From Nesterenkonia halotolerans (GTDB lineage: Bacteria; Actinomycetota; Actinomycetes; Actinomycetales; Micrococcaceae): DNA of 64,000 nucleotides. The stretch spans positions 1,736,001 to 1,800,000 of the forward strand of contig NZ_JADBEE010000001.1 in assembly GCF_014874065.1 (NCBI RefSeq), given 5' to 3'. Made by a program: the position numbers and the translations under genes. Below are positions 9,054 to 16,956 of the stretch, in pieces (the stretch's first letter is position 1; every line of letters begins with the position of its first letter). The notes under the pieces are model-generated. The model did no database searches. It was not told where the DNA came from and was given only the letters and a program-made list of their open reading frames with translations.

Positions 9054-9091
9054 GTGGCCGGTCGCCCCAGTGTTCTGGGGCGGCCGGCCAC
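9054..9091 (+). other. Long intergenic hairpin between xylA and xylB
   Basis: Two 8-bp perfect stem blocks (9054-9061 with 9084-9091, and 9063-9070 with 9075-9082) separated by a single mismatch, closed by a 4-base loop. It could protect xylA mRNA from 3' decay or partly terminate before xylB. Confidence 0.65.
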
Positions 9092-9092
9092 C

Positions 9093-9114
9093 GCTGTGAG
9101 ATCCTGATCACAGC
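9093..9114 (+). promoter_or_regulatory. CRP/GlxR-like palindrome before xylB
   Basis: GCTGTGA, eight bases, TCACAGC: 7-bp perfect arms with TGTGA/TCACA cores, directly after the xylA-xylB hairpin and 55 bp before xylB. Same 8-base spacing as the element upstream of cstA. Confidence 0.45.
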
Positions 9115-9168
9115 TCTTCACCCACCCCGAAGCGGCCCTGACCGGCGGCTTCAAGAAAGGAGACTGCG

Positions 9169-10614
9169 GTGCCCACACTCGTCGCAGGAATAGATTCCTC
9201 CACCCAGTCCTGCAAGGTCGTCATCCGCGACGCCGAGACCGGCGCCCTGGTGCGCACCGGCTCCGCCAAGCATCCGGAGGGCACCGAGGTCGCCCCCGCG
9301 GCCTGGTGGGACGCCCTGCTCAGCGCCATCGAGTCCGCCGGCGGGCTCGCCGATGTCTCTGCCGCATCCGTCGGCGGTCAGCAGCATGGGATGGTCGCCT
9401 TGGATGCCCACGGCGAGGTCATCCGCGCCGCGCTGCTGTGGAACGACACCCGTTCCGCCGATGCCGCGGCAGAACTGATCAACGAATTCGGCGGCGGGTC
9501 CGAGGGCGCGGCCGCGTGGACCTCCATGACCGGCTCCGTGCCGGTGGCCTCACTGACTGTGACGAAGCTGCGCTGGCTGGCCGACGCCGAGCCGGAGAAC
9601 GCTGGACGCGTGGCCGCCGTCGCACTCCCCCATGACTGGCTGACCTGGAAGCTCTCGGGCTCGACAGACCTCAAGGACCTGGCCACCGACCGCTCGGACG
9701 CCTCCGGCACCGGGTACTTCGACACCGCCGCCGGCACCTATCGCTATGACCTGCTGGCCCGCGCCCTGCGGATCAGCGAGGAAGCGGCGAAGGCGATCAT
9801 CCTCCCCCGGGTCTGCGGCCCGCGCGAGCAGGTCGGCACCGGAGACGATGCGCAGGGCTGGGGCCACCTGTTCCTCGGACCGGGGGCGGGCGACAACGCC
9901 GCTGCCGCGCTGGGCCTGGGCATGAGCACCGGCGACGTCGCGATCTCCATCGGCACCTCGGGCGTGGTCTCCGCGGTCTCGCCCGAGCCGATCCAGGACC
10001 CCTCCGGAATGGTCACCGGCTTCGCTGACGCGACTGGTCAGTTCCTGCCGCTGGCGGTCACACTCAACGGCTCCCGCGTCATGGACGGCGCCGCCCGGAT
10101 GCTCGGCGTGGATCACGCCGGACTGGCCGAGCTGGCACTGGCGGCCGAGCCCGGCGCCCATGGGCTGACCCTGGTGCCCTACCTCGAGGGCGAGCGCACG
10201 CCGAACCTGCCCTATGCCACCGGTTCCTTCATCGGGCTCACCCTGGCCTCGATGAACCCGCAGGATGTGGCACGTGCCGCCGTGGAGGGTCTGCTCTGCG
10301 GACTCGCCGACGGACTGGAGGCGATGACCTCGCTGGGCGTGCCGGTCCAGTCCATCAAGCTCATCGGTGGGGCTGCCCGCTCCGCAGCCGTGCAGCAGAT
10401 CGCACCCGCGATCTTCGGCCGCGAAGTCCAGGTGCCCGCCCCCGGCGAGTATGTGGCCGATGGTGCCGCCCGACAGGCAGCATGGGTGCTCTCCGGCGAC
10501 GCCGAGGCGCCGTCCTGGACCACCGTGGAGTCTGAGACCATCAGCGGCACACCCACTCCCGAGGTGCGCGAGGCCTATGCCGCCCGACGGTCGCTGATCG
10601 CCGAGAAGCACTGA
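9169..10614 (+). CDS. xylB: Xylulokinase
   Basis: A 481-residue FGGY-family carbohydrate kinase that phosphorylates D-xylulose to xylulose-5-phosphate for the pentose phosphate pathway. N-terminal ATPase-fold motif [12 protein letters not shown], substrate region [11 protein letters not shown] and LLWNDTRS, and the C-terminal nucleotide-binding blocks [10 protein letters not shown] and GGAARS are all present, with the catalytic Asp in [10 protein letters not shown]. The start is GTG at 9169, six bases after GAAAGGAG. It lies 136 bp after xylA with a hairpin and a TGTGA palindrome in the gap, so it may be both co-transcribed and separately started. Confidence 0.95.
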   Translation: MPTLVAGIDSSTQSCKVVIRDAETGALVRTGSAKHPEGTEVAPAAWWDALLSAIESAGGLADVSAASVGGQQHGMVALDAHGEVIRAALLWNDTRSADAAAELINEFGGGSEGAAAWTSMTGSVPVASLTVTKLRWLADAEPENAGRVAAVALPHDWLTWKLSGSTDLKDLATDRSDASGTGYFDTAAGTYRYDLLARALRISEEAAKAIILPRVCGPREQVGTGDDAQGWGHLFLGPGAGDNAAAALGLGMSTGDVAISIGTSGVVSAVSPEPIQDPSGMVTGFADATGQFLPLAVTLNGSRVMDGAARMLGVDHAGLAELALAAEPGAHGLTLVPYLEGERTPNLPYATGSFIGLTLASMNPQDVARAAVEGLLCGLADGLEAMTSLGVPVQSIKLIGGAARSAAVQQIAPAIFGREVQVPAPGEYVADGAARQAAWVLSGDAEAPSWTTVESETISGTPTPEVREAYAARRSLIAEKH

Positions 10615-10670
10615 GCTTCACCAGGCCCTGAAGCGAGCGAAGCCCCTTCACCCGGACACCTCCCGGCGCG

Positions 10671-10740
10671 GTCGCATCCCTGTGCCGTGTCCCACGGCTT
10701 TGAACAGAAATAACGATGGGACATGGCATAGGGATGCGAC
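10671..10740. repeat. Large imperfect inverted repeat downstream of xylB
   Basis: Two 23-base arms (10671-10693 and 10718-10740) match at 21 positions; the other two would be G-U pairs in RNA. The loop is 24 bases. A further 14-bp inverted pair (10633-10646 with 10802-10815) encloses it together with a terminator-like hairpin at 10777. It may be a structured 3' untranslated region or small RNA. Confidence 0.6.
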
Positions 10741-10776
10741 ACTCGGAGGAACGTGAACACGACTGACCAGGACTGA

Positions 10777-10810
10777 CGAAGCCCCCGACGCTGCTGCGTC
10801 GGGGGCTTCG
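10777..10810 (+). terminator. Strong terminator after xylB
   Basis: Perfect 15-bp stem (10777-10791 with 10796-10810) and 4-base loop TGCT. It lies 160 bp after the xylB stop, between convergent xylB and GH3 transcripts, so it could serve both strands. Confidence 0.8.
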
Positions 10811-10864
10811 CTCGCTTGGTGGTCTCGTGGCCGTGGGTGGACCAGGGTGCAGTCCAGCAGCGAG

Positions 10865-13231
10865 TCAGTTCACGGTGGCCGGAGTGATCAGCACGCGGTG
10901 GCCCTGGATCTCCCGGACCGCCCCGGTGAGGTGCAGCTCAGCCTGCAGCGGCAGCTCACCCACCGAGGGACCGGCGTAGAGATCGATCGCGCCGGGCTCC
11001 ACGATCCGGCGGTAGTCCACTCCGGTGAAGGAGAACCGGTCGGCGTGGACCTCGAAGGTCACGGTGCGGCTCTGGCCCGGGGCCAGCTCCACCTTGGTGT
11101 AGCCGAGCAGCTGCCGGACCGGGCGGGCCACGGAGGCGACGCGATCACCGAAGTAGAGCTGCACGACCTCCTCCGTGGGCCGAGCCCCGGTGTTGGTCAC
11201 CGTCACGCTCACGTGGGCCGTACCGTCCACGGCAAGCTCCGCCGCAGAGACCGAGAGCTCGGAGTACTCCACGGTGGTGTAGCTGAGACCGTGCCCGAAG
11301 GGGTACAGCGGCGTGGGATCCAGGTTGGAGACGCCCTGGCTGTTCTGTCCGAGCGGCGCGGCGATATAGCCGACAGGCTGGCCGCCCGGCAGGGCCGGAA
11401 CGCCGATGGGCAGCCGACCGGTGGGCTCGATGGCTCCGCTGAGCAGATCCACGATGGCGGGCCCGCCCTCTTCGCCGGGGAAGAAGCCCTGCACCACGGC
11501 GGCACAGCGCTCAGCCAGGCCTCCCAGTGCATAGGGACGCCCGGAGATGACCACGAGCACCACGGGCGTGCCGGTGTCCAGGACGGCCTCCACAAGCTCA
11601 TGCTGGGCTCCGGGGAGCCTCAGGTCCTCGACGTCGCAGCCCTCACCGGAGGTGCCCGCGCCGAACATGCCGGCCAGGTCACCCACGGTGACCACCGCAA
11701 TGTCGGCGGCCGCGGCAGACTCGGCTGCGGCAGCGATCTGGCTGTCGTCGTGGGTCACGATCGGGGAGCCATAGCTGTAGGTGACCTCGGCGTCGGCGTA
11801 GGTCTCGCGCAGCGACTCCAGGACCGACGGCATCGGCACGCCGATGCCCTTGTGCGGGAAGGTCCCTGCCGGGTACTTCGCGAGCACGTGGTTGGGGAAG
11901 GAGTAGCAGCCCATCATGGTGCGCGGCTCATCGGCCGAGGGGCCCACCACGGCGACGCGCTTGGCGGCCTGGGAGTCCGGGGCGAGCGGCAGCACGCCGT
12001 CGTTCTTCAGCAGCACCAGTGACTTTGCGGCCACGGTGCGGGCGAGCGTGCGGTTCTCGGGGGAGTCCAGGTTCACCGACTCATCGATGGTGGGCTCCCA
12101 GTCGGCGTCGTCGTCGCCGCGGTCGAGCAGACCGAGCTCGGCCTTCTGCCGCAGCACACGGCGCACCGAGGCGTCCAGCACGGACTCCTCGAGCAGTCCG
12201 TCGCGGACCTGCTGAGCCAGGGTGCGGTAGCCGCCGGTGTGGGGCAGCTCCACGTCGAGACCCGCGGAGATGGCGAGCCGCGCGGCCTCGGCCTGATCGG
12301 CGGCCACGTGGTGCATCTTCTCCAGGAAGGCCACGGACCAGTAGTCGGCGACCACGGTGCCCTCGAAGCCCCACTGTTCGCGCAGCACCTCGGTGAGCAG
12401 CCAGTGCGAGGCGGCCGGGGCCTCGCCGTCGATGTCGGCGTAGGAGTTCATCACCGAGCCAACCTTGCCCTCACGGACTGCGAGCTCGAAGGGGTAGAAG
12501 ATCATGTCGATCAGCTCGCGCTTGCCCATGTGAACCGGCGCGTGGTTCCGCGCGGCACGGGAGGCGGCATAGCCGGCGAAGTGCTTGAGCGTGGCGATGA
12601 TGCCGCTGGACTGCAGGCCTTTGACGTAGGCGGTGGCCAGCGTGCCGATCACGTAGGGGTCCTCGCCTATGGTCTCCTCCACGCGGCCCCAGCGGGCATC
12701 ACGGACGACGTCGAGCACCGGGGAGAGTCCCTGCTGGACGCCGGTGGCGGCCATGTCGGCGCCGATCGCGGCGGCCATCTCCTCGACGAGCTCCGGATCG
12801 AATGTGGCGCCCCAGGCGAGCGAGGTCGGGTAGACCGTGGCCTGGTAGGCGGTGTAGCCGGTGAGGCACTCCTCGTGGGCGATCGCGGGGATGCCGAAGC
12901 GGTTCGCGGCGACCACGGCGGCCTGGCGCTGACGCAGATCCGCGGCACCTTCGGGCACTGACAGGGCCACCGTGCCGTAGGTGCGGGTCAGGTGGCCCTC
13001 GCCGTCGAGGATCTCGGATTCGAAGGGCAGCTTGCCCGCAGACATGGCGTCCTCCATCGGAGCGACCTCACCCTGGGTGTCCGGGTCTTCGCGCATCTCC
13101 CAGTGGGAGCCGAGCTGAGAGACCTTCTCCTCGAGCGTCATCTCTGCCAGCAGCGCATCTGCGCGCTGCTCAGCGGAGAGGGAGGGGTCGTTCCAGGGGC
13201 CGGTGATTCGTTCGGGGGTCTGTTTGCTCAC
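10865..13231 (-). CDS. Glycoside hydrolase family 3 (beta-xylosidase/beta-glucosidase type)
   Basis: A 788-residue retaining glycosidase without a signal peptide, hence probably cytoplasmic and acting on imported oligosaccharides. The N-terminal TIM-barrel domain has the GH3 blocks SPVLDVVRDARWGRVEE, KHFAGY (216-221) and the nucleophile Asp296 in VVADYWSV. The alpha/beta sandwich domain follows (VAVVGPSA, about residue 420), then a fibronectin-III-like domain (residues 690-760, VTVTNTGARPTEEVVQLY). Proximity to xylAB and the sugar ABC operon suggests xylo-oligosaccharide cleavage, but specificity is inference. The GTG start is preceded by AAGGAG. Confidence 0.9.
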   Translation of the reverse strand: MSKQTPERITGPWNDPSLSAEQRADALLAEMTLEEKVSQLGSHWEMREDPDTQGEVAPMEDAMSAGKLPFESEILDGEGHLTRTYGTVALSVPEGAADLRQRQAAVVAANRFGIPAIAHEECLTGYTAYQATVYPTSLAWGATFDPELVEEMAAAIGADMAATGVQQGLSPVLDVVRDARWGRVEETIGEDPYVIGTLATAYVKGLQSSGIIATLKHFAGYAASRAARNHAPVHMGKRELIDMIFYPFELAVREGKVGSVMNSYADIDGEAPAASHWLLTEVLREQWGFEGTVVADYWSVAFLEKMHHVAADQAEAARLAISAGLDVELPHTGGYRTLAQQVRDGLLEESVLDASVRRVLRQKAELGLLDRGDDDADWEPTIDESVNLDSPENRTLARTVAAKSLVLLKNDGVLPLAPDSQAAKRVAVVGPSADEPRTMMGCYSFPNHVLAKYPAGTFPHKGIGVPMPSVLESLRETYADAEVTYSYGSPIVTHDDSQIAAAAESAAAADIAVVTVGDLAGMFGAGTSGEGCDVEDLRLPGAQHELVEAVLDTGTPVVLVVISGRPYALGGLAERCAAVVQGFFPGEEGGPAIVDLLSGAIEPTGRLPIGVPALPGGQPVGYIAAPLGQNSQGVSNLDPTPLYPFGHGLSYTTVEYSELSVSAAELAVDGTAHVSVTVTNTGARPTEEVVQLYFGDRVASVARPVRQLLGYTKVELAPGQSRTVTFEVHADRFSFTGVDYRRIVEPGAIDLYAGPSVGELPLQAELHLTGAVREIQGHRVLITPATVN

Positions 13232-13246
13232 GGATGAACTCCTTGG

Positions 13247-13254
13247 TTTGTTTC
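13247..13254 (-). promoter_or_regulatory. Possible XylR half-site upstream of GH3 gene
   Basis: TTTGTTTC, read on the minus strand as GAAACAAA, matches the right half of the candidate operator between xylR and xylA. It sits 16 bp before the GH3 start. It is a single 8-bp match, so weak. Confidence 0.25.
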
Positions 13255-13283
13255 AGCGACGATGAGGCATCGGCATGGCAAAA

Positions 13284-13322
13284 CCGCCGCATCGATGCTG
13301 GTGGGCAGCATCGATGCGGCGG
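13284..13322 (-). terminator. Intrinsic terminator of the sugar ABC operon
   Basis: Perfect 17-bp stem (13284-13300 with 13306-13322), 5-base loop. On the minus strand it is followed by TTTT, the classic intrinsic form. It ends the permease transcript 30 bp past the stop codon and isolates the GH3 gene. Confidence 0.88.
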
Positions 13323-13351
13323 CGTCGAGGGTCAGGCGTTGACGCCGATTC

Positions 13352-14299
13352 TCACTTGCCGAAGCCGGCGGTCAGACCCGCCACGATGTGGCGGCGGGCA
13401 AAGATATAGGCGATCAGCAGCGGCAGAGCCGAGAGCACGACGGCTGCCAGCGTGGCCGGCACGTCGATGCCAAACTGACCGCTGTACTCCCAGAGCGAGA
13501 GCGGCAGCACGCGCACTTCGCTGCTCTGCGTGAGCACCAGCGGGAACAGGAAGCTGTTCCAGACCTGCAGGGCCTGGTAGATGCCCACGGTCATCAGCGC
13601 CGGCTTCGCCATCGGGAGCACCAGCGAGGTGAGGATCCGCCACTCCCCTGCGCCGTCGACCTTCATGGATTCGAAGAGCTCGGCCGGGATGTCGCGCACG
13701 AAGTTCACGATGATGAGCACGCTCAGCGGTATCGCGAACGCGATCTGCGGCAGGATCAGCGCCCAGAGGGTGTCATAGAGGCCCAGCTGCTGGATCAGGT
13801 AGTACACCGGGATGATCGTCGCCTGCACCGGAATCGCGATGCCGAGCAGGATGATCTGGAACAGGCGCTTGCCGCCCAGAGTGGTCGAACGCGTGATGTA
13901 GTACGCCGCCATCACCGAGGCCGAGAGGACCACTGCCACGGTGGAGAGCGTGACGATCAGCGAGTTGGTGAAGTAGTGCAGGAAGTCGTTCTCCAGCACC
14001 TTGATGAACGGCGCGATCGTCGGGTTCGTGGAGGGCAGCAGCTGGTTGTTCGCCCGGAGGTCCTCACTCGTGCGGAACGAGGTGATGACGATGTAGTAGA
14101 TCGGGAGGATGATCACTGCCAGCCAGAGCCAGCCGCCGATTCCACCGAGGATGTTCAGCTTCTCACCCGGAGCGCCGGTGCGCCGGACCTTGTTCTGCTT
14201 GATGTTGCCGCGGTCCCCGCCGGCAGTCTCGGGGGTGATCGCCTTCTGCGTCTTGGCGTCAGGAGTCGCCGGTTCGCTGCTTGTGGTGTGTGTCATCAT
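13352..14299 (-). CDS. Carbohydrate ABC transporter permease, MalG type
   Basis: A 315-residue inner-membrane permease of the binding-protein-dependent CUT1 family. After a 60-residue polar N-terminus there are six hydrophobic segments, and the EAA loop (ELFESMKVDGAGEWRILTSLVLPMAKPAL) that docks the ATPase is around residues 210-240. It overlaps the MalF-type gene by four bases (ATGA), so the two are translationally coupled. With the upstream lipoprotein they form an importer lacking its own ATPase. Confidence 0.92.
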   Translation of the reverse strand: MMTHTTSSEPATPDAKTQKAITPETAGGDRGNIKQNKVRRTGAPGEKLNILGGIGGWLWLAVIILPIYYIVITSFRTSEDLRANNQLLPSTNPTIAPFIKVLENDFLHYFTNSLIVTLSTVAVVLSASVMAAYYITRSTTLGGKRLFQIILLGIAIPVQATIIPVYYLIQQLGLYDTLWALILPQIAFAIPLSVLIIVNFVRDIPAELFESMKVDGAGEWRILTSLVLPMAKPALMTVGIYQALQVWNSFLFPLVLTQSSEVRVLPLSLWEYSGQFGIDVPATLAAVVLSALPLLIAYIFARRHIVAGLTAGFGK

Positions 14300-15207
14300 G
14301 CGCCTGCCTTGTCGCTGTCCATCTTGGAGGAGCCCGAAAGGACGTTCAGCAAGAGAGAGAGGGTCAGTCCGATTGCTACGAGGATCACCGCGATGACCGA
14401 GGCGTAGCCGAGGTTGTATGAGGCGAATCCGGTCACGTACATGTCCAGCGGAAGGATGCGCACTGCGTCTGCAGGCTGCCCGCCGGTGAGCACGTAGATC
14501 AGGTCGAAGTAGGTGAGGGAGCCGACCAGCATCAGCGTGGAGGAGGTGATGATGGTGTAGCGCAGCTGGGGCAGCGTGATGGAGAAGAACTGCCGCAGGC
14601 GACCGGCACCGTCGATGGTGGCGGCTTCATACATGGACGCGGGGATCTGGCGCACGCCTGCCTGGTAGAGCAGACCGTGGAACGGCACGAAGCACCAGCC
14701 GACCACGAAGATCATGACCCACATGACCAGGTCGGAGTTCGCCAGCCAGTCGTTGGGCAGCCACTCGAAGGGCAGCGCCGCCGAGAGGCCGTAGTTCGGG
14801 GAGAACAGCGACTGGAAGGTCAGACCGACGGCCACCGAGGAGAAGAGCAGCGGAAGGAAGTACAGGACCGCAAGCAGGGCGCGGTAGCGCTGCTGGCCCG
14901 CCATGAAGACGCCGAGGAGCAGCGCCACAGGGGCCTGGAAGAGGTACGAGCCGATGACGAACGTGACCGTCAGACCGAGGGCCGTCCAGGTGAAGGGGCG
15001 ATCGAAGAGCACCGCCTCCCAGTTGGTCAGGCCCACCCACTCGGGGGAACCCAGCACGTTCCACTCCATGAAGGAGATCACGACCACTCCGATGAGCGGG
15101 ATCAGGGCGAATATTCCGAAGAACGCGACAGCGGGCAGCGCCATCAGGAACGAGGGTCCCTTTTGACCAAGCCCGGTCGTCTTGCTTCGAGAAGCGGTTT
15201 CAGTCAT
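14296..15207 (-). CDS. Carbohydrate ABC transporter permease, MalF type
   Basis: A 303-residue permease with six predicted membrane spans and an EAA loop (YEAATIDGAGRLRQFFSITLPQL, about residues 190-215). It is the partner of the overlapping MalG-type protein. It lies 87 bp after the lipoprotein gene, with an attenuating hairpin in between, a common arrangement that keeps binding protein in excess over permease. The substrate is unknown; oligosaccharides from xylan are plausible given the neighbours. Confidence 0.92.
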   Translation of the reverse strand: MTETASRSKTTGLGQKGPSFLMALPAVAFFGIFALIPLIGVVVISFMEWNVLGSPEWVGLTNWEAVLFDRPFTWTALGLTVTFVIGSYLFQAPVALLLGVFMAGQQRYRALLAVLYFLPLLFSSVAVGLTFQSLFSPNYGLSAALPFEWLPNDWLANSDLVMWVMIFVVGWCFVPFHGLLYQAGVRQIPASMYEAATIDGAGRLRQFFSITLPQLRYTIITSSTLMLVGSLTYFDLIYVLTGGQPADAVRILPLDMYVTGFASYNLGYASVIAVILVAIGLTLSLLLNVLSGSSKMDSDKAGA

Positions 15208-15245
15208 GAGCTCGATTCAGATTCTTGTTGTCGGTGCAAGGCAAA

Positions 15246-15281
15246 CGGTTCGGGGCGACCCGTCAGGGCCGCCCCGAACCG
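15246..15281 (-). other. Hairpin between binding-protein and permease genes
   Basis: 12-bp perfect arms (15246-15257 with 15270-15281) plus an inner CCC/GGG. There is no T-tract. It probably gives partial termination or protects the binding-protein mRNA. Confidence 0.65.
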
Positions 15282-15294
15282 ATTGTGGGATTCG

Positions 15295-16587
15295 TCAGAG
15301 CGCGTTCATCGCGTCGACGAACTCCTGCGGAGTCATCTCCCCGCGGAGGATTCCGGACAGGTTGTCGGTCAGCGGCTGAGCCACCTCAGGAGCAACAGCC
15401 TGGTCCCAGGAGAGCTGGAAGTTGTTGGCGTCACCGACCAGCTGGCTGGAGAACTCGAGGAAGTCCGCGTCCTCGGTGGCAGCGATCTCCTCTTCGATGT
15501 CATTGAGCGGCGGCAGCGAACCGGCCTCGAGCATCGCATCCACGGTCTCCTCGTTGTAGAGGTTCTCGCTGATGTAGTCCATGGCGATCTGCTGCTCTTC
15601 TTCCGAAGCATCAGCCGAGACCGACCAGAAGTTGGCTGGGTTGCCCACGATGTTCGAGGGGTCTCCCGCTCCGTCTTCCAGTGTGGGGAAGGAGGTGAAG
15701 CCGAAGTTGCCCGAATCAGCGAACTCTGGGAAGTCGTTGTTGATGGTGGCATAGACCCAGGAGCCCTGCAGCAGCATGGCGGCCTGACCGTCAGCCAGCA
15801 GCTGGGCATCCTCGTTCTGATCCGCGGTCACGGAGTTGTAGGAGTCGATGAAGCCACCGTTCTCGCCCAGGTCCTGCATGGTCTCCAGTGCGAAGAGGAT
15901 GGACTCGTTGTCCCATGCTCCCTCTTCACCCTCGACCACTGCCTGGAAGACCTCTTCGCCGCCATGGCGGTCGGTGAGGTACTGCAGCCACATCAGAGCG
16001 GGCCAGACGGAGCCGCCGGCGAGTGAGAACGGCGCAACATCGTTCTCGTTGAAGGTCTCGATGGCCGCCTCGACGTCTTCCCAGGTCTCAGGGATCTCGA
16101 CACCGGCCTCGTCGAAGACCTCCTGGTTGTAGTACATGACCACTGGCTGCACATCGTTCAGCGGGACGGCGTAGGTGCTGTCCTCGACCTGGCCGTTCTG
16201 CCAGACCGAGTCGAAGACGCGCTCTTCGAGGTCACCGGTCTCGCCGGTGAGGTCCACGACCGCATCCTGCTCGGCGTATTCCAGCAGCGCGCCACCGGTC
16301 CAGGACATGATCAGCGTGGGGGCCTCGCCGGAGCCGACCGCGGTGCGGATCTGGCCCTTGTACGAGTCATTCTCGATGCCCTCGACGTCGATCTGAGCGT
16401 CTTCGTTGGATTCGTTCCAACGGTTGAAGTCTTCTTCGATGGCGGGCCAGCCGCCGCCGGTCAGGATCCATGCGTTGGCGTCTGCGTCTCCGCCGCCGCC
16501 GTTGTCTCCGCCGCCGCCGCAGGCGGAGATCGCCATCAGGGAGGTGACTCCGAGGCCTGCTGCTGCCATGCGAGTTGCTTTACGCAT
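15295..16587 (-). CDS. Sugar-binding lipoprotein of ABC importer (copy 1)
   Basis: Extracellular solute-binding protein family 1, 430 residues. The signal peptide MRKATRMAAAGLGVTSLMA leads to a lipobox ISAC with the lipidated Cys23, followed by a Gly/Asp-rich linker, so it is membrane-anchored. The open frame extends upstream, but the start at 16587 is preceded by GAAAGGA at the right spacing, within codons that an upstream ATG would have to translate. It is very acidic. It is a clear paralogue of the next lipoprotein: NPANFWSVSA, VLQGSWVY or LLQGSWVY, NFQLSWDQAV and FSLAGGS occur in both. It is first in an operon with the MalF/MalG permeases. Confidence 0.93.
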   Translation of the reverse strand: MRKATRMAAAGLGVTSLMAISACGGGGDNGGGGDADANAWILTGGGWPAIEEDFNRWNESNEDAQIDVEGIENDSYKGQIRTAVGSGEAPTLIMSWTGGALLEYAEQDAVVDLTGETGDLEERVFDSVWQNGQVEDSTYAVPLNDVQPVVMYYNQEVFDEAGVEIPETWEDVEAAIETFNENDVAPFSLAGGSVWPALMWLQYLTDRHGGEEVFQAVVEGEEGAWDNESILFALETMQDLGENGGFIDSYNSVTADQNEDAQLLADGQAAMLLQGSWVYATINNDFPEFADSGNFGFTSFPTLEDGAGDPSNIVGNPANFWSVSADASEEEQQIAMDYISENLYNEETVDAMLEAGSLPPLNDIEEEIAATEDADFLEFSSQLVGDANNFQLSWDQAVAPEVAQPLTDNLSGILRGEMTPQEFVDAMNAL

Positions 16588-16774
16588 CGTTGCGTCCTTT
16601 CTCATCAGTGCGAGCTCCAGCTCTGTACCGGTACATGGCCAAGGTCTCCCCAGTGCTCCGGATCGGCCGGATGGGATGCTCAGCAGCACAGAGCCGCAGT
16701 CCGAACCAGATCCGGGTCTGAAGCCCGAATGGACCTGAGAACAGACTGTGATCTGGATTTCGTCTTGCCGTAAG

Positions 16775-16827
16775 ACTAAATAGTCTGATCAGTGTGTGTC
16801 AAGACACAACCCATGACCTACGTCACA
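16775..16827 (-). promoter_or_regulatory. Promoter of ABC operon with two overlapping operators and a CRP-like site
   Basis: On the minus strand a consensus -35 TTGACA (16797-16802) and a 4/6 -10 TTTAGT (16775-16780) are 16 bp apart. Palindrome TGTGTC-TT-GACACA (16795-16808) covers the -35 and palindrome AGACTA-TT-TAGTCT (16773-16786) covers the -10. Upstream, TGTGA-CGTAGG-TCATG (16812-16827) matches the CRP/GlxR consensus at 8 of 10 core positions. The layout implies activation plus double repression. Confidence 0.6.
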
Positions 16828-16883
16828 CTTGCGTCTTATGGTGAAACTTAACTCGCCGCGGGTCCTCGCGGGCCGGTCCGCAC

Positions 16884-16944
16884 CACAGACGTAAGGCCTG
16901 GTCACCAGCGATCCTCTGCCGGTGCCCAGGCCTCACAGTCTGTG
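16884..16944 (-). terminator. Terminator after second lipoprotein gene
   Basis: Two-part stem, CACAGAC/GTCTGTG (16884-16890 with 16938-16944) and AGGCCTGG/CCAGGCCT (16894-16901 with 16926-16933), interrupted by a small internal loop. It begins 13 bp past the stop codon. Confidence 0.7.
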
Positions 16945-16956
16945 AAGAGCCAGCGA

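Larger units (their letters stand above)
16588..16956. other. Intergenic region between the two lipoprotein genes
   Basis: 369 bp without a gene. It holds the terminator of the upstream lipoprotein gene (16884-16944), the operator-rich promoter near 16775-16827 and about 190 bp of untranslated leader for the downstream lipoprotein gene, in which I see no riboswitch-like fold. Confidence 0.7.
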
